This document shows, in pieces, positions 17,872-25,270 of a stretch of 64,000 nt of DNA. The notes below the pieces were generated by a model. That model saw nothing but the letters and a program-made list of their open reading frames with translations, was not told where the DNA came from and did not search any database. Position 1 is the stretch's first letter. Each line of letters begins with the position of its first letter. The stretch comes from Phytomonospora sp040655735 (GTDB taxonomy: Bacteria; Actinomycetota; Actinomycetes; Mycobacteriales; Micromonosporaceae): NCBI RefSeq assembly GCF_040655735.1, contig NZ_JBFAKK010000002.1:708820-772819 (forward strand), written 5' to 3'. Made by a program: the position numbers and the translations under genes.

Positions 17872-19206
17872 ATGGCGCGGTTGTTCGGCACGGACGGCGT
17901 ACGCGGACTGGCCAACGAGAAGCTGAGCCCGCAACTGGCGACCTCGCTCGCCGAGGCCGCGGTCCACGTCCTCTGCGACGCCGGGACCGTCGAGGGACGC
18001 AAGCCCGTCGCGATCATCGGCCGCGACTCGCGCGCCAGCGGTGAGATGCTGGAGGCCGCGACGATCGCCGGCCTGCTCAGCGCCGGCGCCGACGTCCTGC
18101 GCGTCGGGATCCTCCCCAGCCCCGCCGTGGCGCACCTCGTCGACGAGATCGGCGCCGACCTGGGCGTCATGCTCTCGGCCAGCCACAACCCCATGCCCGA
18201 CAACGGCATCAAATTCTTCGCCGCCGGCGGCCACAAGCTCTCCGACGAGGTCGAGGACGAGCTCGAAGCCGAGCTCGCCACCGAGTGGCCGCGTCCCGTC
18301 GGGGGCGCCATCGGCCGCGTCCGCGACCTGGAGGACGGCACCGAGCGCTACATCCGGCACCTCGTCGGGACCATCGCCGTCGACCTGGCCGGCCTGCGCG
18401 TGGTCGTCGACTGCGCCAACGGCGCCGCGACCGAGGTCGCGCCCGAGGCCCTGCGCCGCCTGGGCGCCGAGGTCACCGCGATCCACGCCGCGCCCGACGG
18501 CCTCAACATCAACGAGAACTGCGGCTCCACTCACATGGAGTCGCTGCGCGAGACCGTCATGGCCCTCGGCGCCGACCTCGGCTTCGCCCTCGACGGTGAC
18601 GCCGACCGCTGCCTCGCCGTGGCCGCCGACGGCTCCGAGGTCGACGGCGACGCCATCATGGCCATCCTCGCGCTGCACCTGCGCAAGTCCGGCGGCCTCG
18701 CCGACGACACCCTCGTCGCCACCGTCATGAGCAACCTCGGCCTGCATCACGCGATGCGCGACGCCGGCATCAACCTGGTCACCACCGCCGTCGGCGACCG
18801 CTACGTGCTCGAAGCGCTGCGCGCCAAGAAGCTCTCCCTCGGCGGCGAGCAGAGCGGCCACGTCGTCATGCCCGCCTACGCCACCACCGGCGACGGCACC
18901 CTGACGGCCCTGCACCTGGCGGCCTCGGTCATCGAGTCCGGCCAGCCCATCGGCGAACTCGCCGCCGTCGTCCGCCGCCTCCCGCAGGTCCTGCTCAACG
19001 TCCCCGTCGCCGACAAGGCGATCGTGGACTCGCAGGCCGTGCTGAGCGTCCTCGACGAGCAGAACGGCGTCCTCGGCGACGGCGGCCGCATTCTCCTGCG
19101 CCCCTCGGGCACCGAGCCGCTCGTGCGCGTCATGGTCGAGGCCGACACCGCCGAACGCGCGCACGCCATCGCCGACACCGTCGCCGCGGTCGTTCGCGGC
19201 GCGTAG
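17872..19206 (+). CDS. glmM: Phosphoglucosamine mutase
   Basis: 444 residues. It converts glucosamine-6-phosphate to glucosamine-1-phosphate for peptidoglycan precursors. The phosphoserine loop is MLSASHNPMPDNG with S104; the metal-binding loop is ALDGDADRC; the sugar-binding GGEQSGH and the phosphate-binding RPSGTEPLVRVM near the C-terminus are intact. GGGAGG precedes the ATG. The rplM-rpsI-glmM order is standard in actinobacteria. Confidence 0.98.
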   Translation: MARLFGTDGVRGLANEKLSPQLATSLAEAAVHVLCDAGTVEGRKPVAIIGRDSRASGEMLEAATIAGLLSAGADVLRVGILPSPAVAHLVDEIGADLGVMLSASHNPMPDNGIKFFAAGGHKLSDEVEDELEAELATEWPRPVGGAIGRVRDLEDGTERYIRHLVGTIAVDLAGLRVVVDCANGAATEVAPEALRRLGAEVTAIHAAPDGLNINENCGSTHMESLRETVMALGADLGFALDGDADRCLAVAADGSEVDGDAIMAILALHLRKSGGLADDTLVATVMSNLGLHHAMRDAGINLVTTAVGDRYVLEALRAKKLSLGGEQSGHVVMPAYATTGDGTLTALHLAASVIESGQPIGELAAVVRRLPQVLLNVPVADKAIVDSQAVLSVLDEQNGVLGDGGRILLRPSGTEPLVRVMVEADTAERAHAIADTVAAVVRGA

Positions 19207-19242
19207 GGGCTCCAACACGCTGCGCGGGCTATCGTCGTCGGT

Positions 19243-20040
19243 ATGTCCACGCGCAGCCGGGCCCGCGCGCTCGCCAGGCTCCACGGTTTAGGCGCGGTCG
19301 GCCGCGTCCACCGCGAGCACCTGCGGGTCTGGACACCCTGGGCCCGCTACACGGCCGTCCTGGCCGGTGCGGCGGTTCTCGGCTGCGCGCTGCGCGATCC
19401 CGGTCTCGCGGTGGCGATCATGGCGGCGACCACCGTCCTCGTCTACGGCCACGCGCACTTCTCGGAGATCGCCGAACCGGTCGGGCGGCGCCGCGTCGCG
19501 GTCTGCGCCGGGGGCCTGCTCGTGCTCTCGGAGTTCGCCGACCCCGTCGTGCTGCGCTGGACCGGCGTCGACCTGACCCTCACCGTCCCGCGACGGCGTG
19601 GACATCGCGCCGACGCCGGGGTCTGCTGGACCGAGACCGTGTATTACGAGGGTTACCAGGTCATGGGCCACGACATCGCGGGCCGTCCGGTCACCGTCCC
19701 CATAGGACCGTTCACCGACCGTCGGTCGCTCGTCGCGGCTATCGAGGCCGCGGCGGCCCCCGTCGTCCTCGCCCGGGCCAGGACCGCGCTCGCCGCGCGG
19801 GGGAGGGCCGAGTTCGGGCCGGTCGCGGTGACGCCGAGCGGGCTGGAACTGACCGTCGGGGAGGCGATGTTCGTGGCCCCGTGGTCGAAGTTCCACACCG
19901 GCGCCGCGCGTCTCACGCCGCTGCTCCCGCGGGCCGTGCACGACCACCCGCAGCTCGCGCAGACGCCGGTCAGCCGGGCGCTGCTGGCGCTGATCGCCGA
20001 GACCCGCCCGCCGCGCGTGTCCAATGGGGATGGTCGTTAA
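19243..20040 (+). CDS. Membrane-anchored protein of unknown function
   Basis: 265 residues. A basic N-terminus is followed by two hydrophobic segments (about 37-49 and 53-66) and possibly a third near 85-97, then a cytoplasmic part of about 160 residues containing paired W/Y-rich beta segments (CWTETVYYEGYQVMGHDIAG, FVAPWSKFHTGAARLTPLLP). I do not recognise the family. It starts 36 bases after glmM and may be its operon partner; it ends just upstream of the Y-RNA region. Confidence 0.7.
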   Translation: MSTRSRARALARLHGLGAVGRVHREHLRVWTPWARYTAVLAGAAVLGCALRDPGLAVAIMAATTVLVYGHAHFSEIAEPVGRRRVAVCAGGLLVLSEFADPVVLRWTGVDLTLTVPRRRGHRADAGVCWTETVYYEGYQVMGHDIAGRPVTVPIGPFTDRRSLVAAIEAAAAPVVLARARTALAARGRAEFGPVAVTPSGLELTVGEAMFVAPWSKFHTGAARLTPLLPRAVHDHPQLAQTPVSRALLALIAETRPPRVSNGDGR

Positions 20041-20121
20041 TCCGTTGAGAGCCTTGCGGCCGCTCCGTATCTTTGACCTCACGCACCTCCCGGTGCGACG
20101 CCCCGGGGTTACTTCACATCC

Positions 20122-20150
20122 TTGAAACCCACCTCGGGCAATCCAGATCT
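20122..20150 (+). promoter_or_regulatory. Possible promoter of the Y RNA-like gene
   Basis: TTGAAA at 20122-20127 is followed, after 17 bases, by AGATCT at 20145-20150. The -10 match is poor, but the predicted start (about 20157) coincides with the 5' end of the enclosing helix of the RNA. Motif inference only. Confidence 0.3.
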
Positions 20151-20156
20151 CGGGAG

Positions 20157-20337
20157 GGCGTCCCATGCCAGGGTGTCCGGTGCGCAGGCGAAGGTTACTT
20201 CGACTATTAATCGGGTTGTCGCGGGTTCGAGTCCCGCCGGGACCACCACCACGGTCCCGTAGCTCAGCTGGTAGAGCGCCACGTTCCTTCACCGACTTCG
20301 AACTCGGACCCTTGGCATGGGCCACGCCGCCCTTTTT
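20157..20337 (+). ncRNA. YrlA-type Y RNA with circularly permuted tRNA-like domain
   Basis: The core reads in permuted tRNA order. T stem GCGGG/CCCGC (20221-20225/20233-20237) has loop TTCGAGT. Next come the 3' acceptor strand CGGGACC (20238-20244), ACCACCAC (20245-20252, containing a discriminator A plus CCA), the 5' acceptor strand GGTCCCG (20253-20259, 7/7 pairs), TA, and D stem GCTC/GAGC (20262-20265/20274-20277) with loop AGCTGGTA. No anticodon stem can form. Instead the flanks close into a long bulged helix: GGCGT/ACGCC (20157-20161/20324-20328), CCCATGCCA/TGGCATGGG (20162-20170/20313-20321), GGG/CCC and TCCG/CGGA (20176-20179/20305-20308). TTTTT (20333-20337) follows. Bacterial YrlA RNAs mimic tRNA and bind Ro60-family proteins; the TROVE gene begins 43 bases downstream. 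The interior between TCCG and the T arm is uncertain (GAAGG 20190-20194 can pair with CCTTC 20286-20290). Confidence 0.82.
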
Positions 20338-20379
20338 CGCCCACTTTGACGACGTCGCTGGAAGGCGGTGCACGAGACC

Positions 20380-21924
20380 ATGGCCAAGTTCAACAAAACG
20401 CGGCAGAAGACGCCCGGCACCGGACCGATCCGCGGCCCCAAGACCGCCACCGGCCGCACCCACCAGGGCGGACCCGGCTTCGAGCGCGATCCCAAGGGCG
20501 AGCTGTTCCTGCTCGCCGTGTCGAACTTCTGCGGCGAGGCGAGCTTCTACCAGGCCGCCGACGCCCGCGACTCGCGCTACCTGTCGCTGGTCCGCCGAAT
20601 CGCCGTGACCGACCCGCTCTGGCTGGAGCGCTTCCTGATCTGGCTGCGGACCGCGGCGAACATGCGCTCGGCCGCGCTGGTCGGCGCGCTGGAGGCCGCG
20701 TACTGGATGGTGCGCAACGGAATCCCGGGTTCGCGGCGGATCGTCGCCGGTGTCATGCGCCGGGCCGACGAGCCGGGCGAGGCCATCGCCTACTGGAACC
20801 CGCGCTACGGACGCGCGATGCCCAAGCCGGTCAAGCGCGGGATCGCCGACGCCGCCACGCGGCTCTACGACGAGTACGCGCTGCTCAAGTACGACTCCGG
20901 GCGGGCCTCCTTCCGCTTCGGTGACGTGCTCGACCTGACCCACCCGAAGTCCACTTCGGATGCTCAGGGCGCGCTGTTCAAGTACGCGCTCGACCGTCGC
21001 CACGGCCGCGAGAACGCTCCGCCGGCGTCCCTGCCGCTGCTGAGCGCTCGCGCCGGGCTCATGGCCCTTCCGCTCGCCGAGCGCCGGGCCGCGCTGCGCG
21101 ATCCGGACCGCCTCAAGGCCGCCGGCATGACCTGGGAGGCCCTCGCGGGCTGGCTCCAGGGGCCGATGGACGCCGAGGCGTGGACGGCGGCGCTGCCGGG
21201 GATGGGGTACATGGCGAAGTCGCGCAACCTCCGCAACCTCGACGAGGCCGGCGTCGGTGACGACGTCGCCGCCCGGGTCGCCGCAGAGCTGGCCGACCCG
21301 CAGCGGGTGGCGCGCTCGAAGCAGCTGCCGATGCGCTTCCTGGCCGCCTATCGGGCGACCGGTTCGGTGCGGTGGGCGCAGGCGCTGGAGACGGCTCTGT
21401 CGCACAGCCTGGCCAACGTGCCCGTCCTCAAGGGACGGACGCTGGTGCTGGTGGACCGTTCGGCCTCGATGTTCTTCGCCAACTCGCGCAGCTCCGATCT
21501 CAGCTACGGCGACATCGCCGCGGTCTTCGGTTCGGCGCTGGCGCTGCGGGCCGAGAAGGCCGACCTGATCGAGTTCGGGTCGACCTCGCGCGGTGTCGGT
21601 TTCCGTCCCGGCGACTCGGTGCTGCGGCTGGTCGACCGCTTCGGCAACCTCGGCGGAACCGAGACGGCACAGGCAGTCCGGCGCTGGTTCGACCGCCACG
21701 ACAGGGTCGTGATCGTCACCGACGAGCAGACCGACGGGCGTGACGGGGACCCGACGGCCGCGGTGCCCGAGGACGTCCCGGTCTACACCTGGAACCTCGC
21801 CGGGTACAAGTACGGGCACGGGCCCTCGGGCCGCAACCGGCACACCTTCGGCGGTCTCTCCGACGCCGCGTTCGCCATGGTCCCGCTGCTGGAGGCGGGA
21901 TCGCGGGCGGACTGGCCGTTCTAG
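20380..21924 (+). CDS. rsr: TROVE-domain (Ro60/Rsr-like) RNA-binding protein
   Basis: 514 residues. The N-terminal two thirds are the helical-repeat TROVE ring (FLLAVSNFCGEASFY, YLSLVRRIAV, YWNPRYGRAMPKPVKRGIA, RFLAAYRA); the C-terminal third is a von Willebrand A domain with a complete MIDAS: D359-R-S361-A-S363, T427 in GGTET and D448 in VTDEQ. Ro60 proteins bind Y RNAs on the ring surface and misfolded RNAs in the cavity, and in bacteria take part in RNA decay and stress survival. ATG at 20380 gives the usual MAKFNK start; GTG at 20368 is only two bases from GGAAGG. It directly follows the Y RNA candidate and ends at a strong terminator, so RNA and protein form a self-contained unit. Confidence 0.95.
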   Translation: MAKFNKTRQKTPGTGPIRGPKTATGRTHQGGPGFERDPKGELFLLAVSNFCGEASFYQAADARDSRYLSLVRRIAVTDPLWLERFLIWLRTAANMRSAALVGALEAAYWMVRNGIPGSRRIVAGVMRRADEPGEAIAYWNPRYGRAMPKPVKRGIADAATRLYDEYALLKYDSGRASFRFGDVLDLTHPKSTSDAQGALFKYALDRRHGRENAPPASLPLLSARAGLMALPLAERRAALRDPDRLKAAGMTWEALAGWLQGPMDAEAWTAALPGMGYMAKSRNLRNLDEAGVGDDVAARVAAELADPQRVARSKQLPMRFLAAYRATGSVRWAQALETALSHSLANVPVLKGRTLVLVDRSASMFFANSRSSDLSYGDIAAVFGSALALRAEKADLIEFGSTSRGVGFRPGDSVLRLVDRFGNLGGTETAQAVRRWFDRHDRVVIVTDEQTDGRDGDPTAAVPEDVPVYTWNLAGYKYGHGPSGRNRHTFGGLSDAAFAMVPLLEAGSRADWPF

Positions 21925-21970
21925 GACGGCCCCGCTGACCTTGTTCGATCGTGTAGGTGGACTGCACGAG

Positions 21971-22005
21971 GACCGCCCCGGCGCGCACACGCCGGGGCGG
22001 TCTTT
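21971..22005. terminator. Bidirectional terminator between TROVE and CGNR genes
   Basis: GACCGCCCCGGCG (21971-21983) pairs perfectly with 21990-22002 (13 bp, 6-base loop), followed on the plus strand by TTT. It sits between two convergent genes. Confidence 0.85.
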
Positions 22006-22014
22006 GCGTTGGTG

Positions 22015-22626
22015 CTAACCCCGCCGCTGCCGCTCCTCGAAGGCGCGCACCTTCGCGCGGTTGCCGCAGGTGGCCATGCTGCACCAGCGCCGGCGGCCGC
22101 GCCGGTCGAGGAACAGCCAGCCGCACTCCTCGCCGGGGCAGGCGCGCACCAGCGCGCGCTCGGGGGAGCAGAGCAGTTCGGCGGCGGCGCGGGCGACGCG
22201 CAGTCTCGGCACGTCGAGCTCCACAGTGGACGGAATGCGCCAGAAGGCGACGCCGTCGGCGTCCGCGACGAGTTCGGCGCGGGCGGCGGCCTGTTCGGCC
22301 TCGCCGGCGACGATCGCGAAGGACGCGGTGTCGGCGGGTTCGAGGAGCACGGCGTAGAGCGCCGAACGCAGGCGCCGCACGGCGTCCAGCTCACGCGCGG
22401 CGGGGGCCCCGCGCCGTTCGGCGAGCGTGCGCAGCGGCTGGGAGTCCTCGACCGGCAGCAGTCCGGAGTGGACGGTCCACACGACGAGGCGGTCGTAGTC
22501 GGCGAGCCATTCCCCGCCGGGCAGGGCGGGGCCGCCCCAGCCCGCGTAGGTGTCGCAGAAGTCCAGCGCGGGGTGGCCGCCGATGGGCTTGGGCATCGGG
22601 TAGCCGAGCACTTCCGTCCAGTACAC
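22015..22626 (-). CDS. ABATE/CGNR zinc-finger transcription regulator
   Basis: 203 residues. The N-terminal region (about 15-140) is the ABATE substrate-sensing fold starting with PIGGHPALDFCDTYAGW; the C-terminal CGNR zinc finger (about 155-200) shows CPGEECGWLFLDRRGRRRWCSMATCGNRAKVR, split here into its two Cys pairs and the CGNR tetrapeptide. Such proteins are predicted transcription factors in actinobacteria. GTG start at 22626. Its target is unknown; the divergent secreted-protein gene at 22714 is the obvious local candidate. Confidence 0.93.
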   Translation of the reverse strand: MYWTEVLGYPMPKPIGGHPALDFCDTYAGWGGPALPGGEWLADYDRLVVWTVHSGLLPVEDSQPLRTLAERRGAPAARELDAVRRLRSALYAVLLEPADTASFAIVAGEAEQAAARAELVADADGVAFWRIPSTVELDVPRLRVARAAAELLCSPERALVRACPGEECGWLFLDRRGRRRWCSMATCGNRAKVRAFEERQRRG

Positions 22627-22713
22627 GTCGCCAGTATCCCTTGCCGGGCCGCCATCTAACCACTAGTTTGACCCTAACCGGTTGTAGCCTCGTGTCTGGT
22701 TAGTGGAGGAATC

Positions 22714-23247
22714 ATGCGCGTCCGCACCGCCCTGCTCTGCCTCGCCCTCGCCGCCGGAACCGTCCTCGCCCCCTCGGCCGCCCAGGCCGGACCCTCCACG
22801 AGCGGTCTGCGCCCCGAGCCCTGGCGGCCGTGGATCCAGCCGGAGTGGACCGCTCCCGCCGGCCGCTACTGCGACTTCCCGCTCGGCCTCGAAGTGGTCA
22901 GCCAGGACGTCCGCTCCCGTGTCCTCCAGCGCCATCCCGACGGGAGCGTGAAACTGGAGGAGTACGCCGGACCGCTCATCTCGGAGTTCGTCAACCTCGA
23001 CACCGGCGAGCGCCTGCTGTCCGACGCCTCCGGCAGCGGTGTCGCGGAGTTTCGCACCGACGGCTCGTACGTCGCCTTCGCGATGGCCGGACCGGTCGGG
23101 ATGGGTTTCCGCGACGGTGACCGGGACCTGACGCGCGGGTACTACATGCTCGACGGCGTGCACGTTGTCGCCTTCGCCGCCGACGGGACCCGCTCGCTGC
23201 CGGTCGACCTGGGCGGCGAGGACAACGTCTGCGACGACCTCGCCTGA
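22714..23247 (+). CDS. Secreted protein of unknown function
   Basis: 177 residues with a clear Sec signal peptide: MRVRTALLCLALAAGTVL, then APSAAQA with predicted cleavage near residue 25. The mature part (about 150 residues) has regular alternating hydrophobic strands and two cysteines (near YCDF and NVCDD) that could form a disulfide, suggesting a beta-barrel or lipocalin-like fold. GGAGG lies just upstream of the ATG. No membrane anchor. Divergent from the CGNR regulator, 87 bases apart. Family not recognised. Confidence 0.8.
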   Translation: MRVRTALLCLALAAGTVLAPSAAQAGPSTSGLRPEPWRPWIQPEWTAPAGRYCDFPLGLEVVSQDVRSRVLQRHPDGSVKLEEYAGPLISEFVNLDTGERLLSDASGSGVAEFRTDGSYVAFAMAGPVGMGFRDGDRDLTRGYYMLDGVHVVAFAADGTRSLPVDLGGEDNVCDDLA

Positions 23248-23302
23248 GGTGTGCTACGTTTACCGCCGCCGCGAGGGCGGCCATACGGGAAGGAGGAAGC
23301 CG

Positions 23303-23353
23303 ATGTCGATCTTTACCATTCCGCGCTCCCACCTTCCCGTGTTCGAAGGCTGA
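23303..23353 (+). CDS. Possible 16-residue leader peptide before the GNAT genes
   Basis: The short ORF encodes MSIFTIPRSHLPVFEG. It has the strongest Shine-Dalgarno in the area (GGAAGGAGG, 23288-23296, six bases from the ATG), while the acetyltransferase gene 40 bases downstream has only a weak TTGGAG. A TACGTT box at 23255-23260 and a CCGCC/GGGCGG hairpin at about 23264-23281 would form its leader. A short, hydrophobic, well-initiated ORF ahead of an acetyltransferase fits translational attenuation or ribosome stalling, but this is inference; it could also be a short independent peptide. Confidence 0.45.
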   Translation: MSIFTIPRSHLPVFEG

Positions 23354-23393
23354 CCCCTCGCCTCCGGGAGCGCACTGAGCTCTTGGAGCCGCG

Positions 23394-24326
23394 ATGTCAA
23401 GCGTCACCTTCCGCCGGATCGAAGCCGGCGAGTCCGAACTCTTCACCCGCTTCCCGCACGCGCCGCACCCCGAGGTCGGCCGCGAGGCGAAGCAGGACTA
23501 CCTCACCTGCCTGTCCGAGGACCGCGCCCGCCCCGAGTGGACCTGGGTCGCCCTGCGTGACGGCGAGACCATCGCGCGGGCGGCGTTCTGGGGCCGTCCG
23601 GGTGCGGCGCATCCGAGCAGCCTCGACTGGTTCGAGCCCGGCGACGCGCCCGCCGAAGTGGCCGTCGAGCTGCTGAAACGGGCCTATGCCGAGACGACGA
23701 ACGCCGACGGCGAGCGCCCCGAGTATTCGCTGATCGTCCCGCCGGACTGGCGCGAGCGGCCCGAGATCGCCGCCGAGGCGCACAAGCGCGTCGCGGCCGT
23801 CGAGGGCGCCGGCATGGTGGCCTTCGTCGAACGCTGGGGTTACACCTGGGAGACCGCCGACGGCCTGCCCGAGCGCGGCGACCGGCTGGAGTTCGCCCCC
23901 GCCGGCGACGCCGAGCTGCTCGCGGCGATCACCGCGAGCCTGGCGGGCACCTTCGACGCCCACGACCGCGAGGCCATCGAGACCGAGGGCGTCGAGGCCG
24001 CCGGGAAGGCCAGTTGGGCGTTCCTCACCTCGCTGTCGGGCCGGGAGCACTTCCGGCTCGCCCACGACCGCGACGGCGCGACCGTCGGGGCGATCTTCCC
24101 GACGAACGTGCCCTCCGGCCGGGCCAGCATCGGCTACATCGCCGTGCTGCCGGAGCATCGCGGAAAGGGTTTCGTCAACGAACTGCTGGCCGAGATGGTC
24201 CACTCCCACGTCGGCCGGGGAGCGGCGCTGATCACCGGAAACACCGACCAGGTCAACGTTCCGATGGCCAAGGCCTTCAACCGGGCCGGTTTCCGCACCA
24301 CTTCCGCGCAGATCGACTTTCGGTGA
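23394..24326 (+). CDS. GNAT-family N-acetyltransferase (first of tandem pair)
   Basis: 310 residues. The C-terminal domain carries the acetyl-CoA loop VLPEHRGKGFVNELLAEM, preceded by strand IGYIA and followed by TGNTDQVNVPMAKAFNRAGF, the standard GNAT ending. The N-terminal 150 residues (WTWVALRDGETIARAAFW) look like a second, degenerate GNAT half, making the protein a double-GNAT fold. Substrate unknown. ATG at 23394; weak ribosome binding site. It is duplicated in tandem by the next gene (same length). Confidence 0.9.
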   Translation: MSSVTFRRIEAGESELFTRFPHAPHPEVGREAKQDYLTCLSEDRARPEWTWVALRDGETIARAAFWGRPGAAHPSSLDWFEPGDAPAEVAVELLKRAYAETTNADGERPEYSLIVPPDWRERPEIAAEAHKRVAAVEGAGMVAFVERWGYTWETADGLPERGDRLEFAPAGDAELLAAITASLAGTFDAHDREAIETEGVEAAGKASWAFLTSLSGREHFRLAHDRDGATVGAIFPTNVPSGRASIGYIAVLPEHRGKGFVNELLAEMVHSHVGRGAALITGNTDQVNVPMAKAFNRAGFRTTSAQIDFR

Positions 24327-24337
24327 GAGGGGACGGC

Positions 24338-25270
24338 GTGTACACCTACCGCGCGCTGTCCATAGAGGACACCGCACTCTTCGACACCTACCCGCACGAG
24401 GCCGCCGCCGAGGTCGGCTTCGAGCGCCGGGCCAAGCAGCGCGACTACCTCGACTCCGGCCACTACCGGCCGGAGTGGATGTGGGTGGCACTGCGCGACG
24501 GGGTCGCCGTCGCCCGCATGGCCTTCTGGAGCTTCCCCGGCGACGCCGAACCCAAGTGCGTCGACTGGTTCGAGCTCGGCGAAGGTCCCGAGCGCGTTCT
24601 GGTCGGCGCCGAACTGATGCGCCGCGCCTACGCGACCGTCCACAAGGGAGACGGACCGCGCCCGTCGTACATCCTGCCGACGCCGCCCGGCTGGCGGGAG
24701 CGGGAAGGCGTGGCCGAGGAGGTCGCCGACCGGATCGCCGCCGCCGAGGCGGCCGGGCTGTCGGTGTTCGTCGAGCGCTACGGCTTCCGCTGGTCGGCCG
24801 AGACGGGGCTGCCGCCGCGAACGATCCGGCTGACCTTCGCCCCGGCCGACGACGAGGCCTTCGTGTCGGCGGTCCGTGACAGCTTCACCGGAACCCTCGA
24901 CGCGTACACCTCCGAGAGCACCGCGCGGATCGGCGCGCAGGCCACCGCCGAGGAGGAGGTCGGCGACCTGGCCGGCTACCCCGACGGGCGCGACTGGTGG
25001 CGGCTGGCCTTCGACGCCGACGGAGAGACGGTCGGCGCGATCTTCCCCGCGCGCAACGTGGCCAGCCCGGTCATCGGCTACATCGCGGTGCTGCCGGCTC
25101 ATCGCGGCAAGGGCTACGTCGACGACCTGCTCGCCGAGATGACGCACATCCTCGCCGAGAACGGCGCCGAGACGATCTCGGCCAACACCGACCTGGCGAA
25201 CGTTCCGATGAAGGCCGCCTTCGACCGTGCCGGTTTCGCCACCGACAGCGGCCGGATCGACCTGCGCTAG
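24338..25270 (+). CDS. GNAT-family N-acetyltransferase (second of tandem pair)
   Basis: 310 residues, full-length paralogue of the preceding gene: shared WMWVALRDGVAVARMAFW, the FVERYGFRWSAE block, VLPAHRGKGYVDDLLAEM (acetyl-CoA loop) and NTDLANVPMKAAFDRAGF. GTG at 24338 follows GAGAGGGG and starts at the same alignment position as the paralogue. Eleven bases separate it from the first gene, so both should be on one mRNA led by the small peptide ORF. Its stop overlaps the convergent membrane-protein gene by four bases. Substrate unknown. Confidence 0.9.
   Translation: MYTYRALSIEDTALFDTYPHEAAAEVGFERRAKQRDYLDSGHYRPEWMWVALRDGVAVARMAFWSFPGDAEPKCVDWFELGEGPERVLVGAELMRRAYATVHKGDGPRPSYILPTPPGWREREGVAEEVADRIAAAEAAGLSVFVERYGFRWSAETGLPPRTIRLTFAPADDEAFVSAVRDSFTGTLDAYTSESTARIGAQATAEEEVGDLAGYPDGRDWWRLAFDADGETVGAIFPARNVASPVIGYIAVLPAHRGKGYVDDLLAEMTHILAENGAETISANTDLANVPMKAAFDRAGFATDSGRIDLR

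Noticed and set aside
20221..20280. A conventional tRNA gene, or two adjoining tRNA remnants.
   Set aside because: The halves are in permuted order with a perfectly complementary acceptor stem, no anticodon stem can be formed from the flanks, and the enclosing helix pairs instead. Two chance tRNA fragments would not do this.
19288..21990. A 900-codon frame antisense to the TROVE gene and Y RNA.
   Set aside because: Low-complexity shadow; it runs across the terminator and RNA gene.
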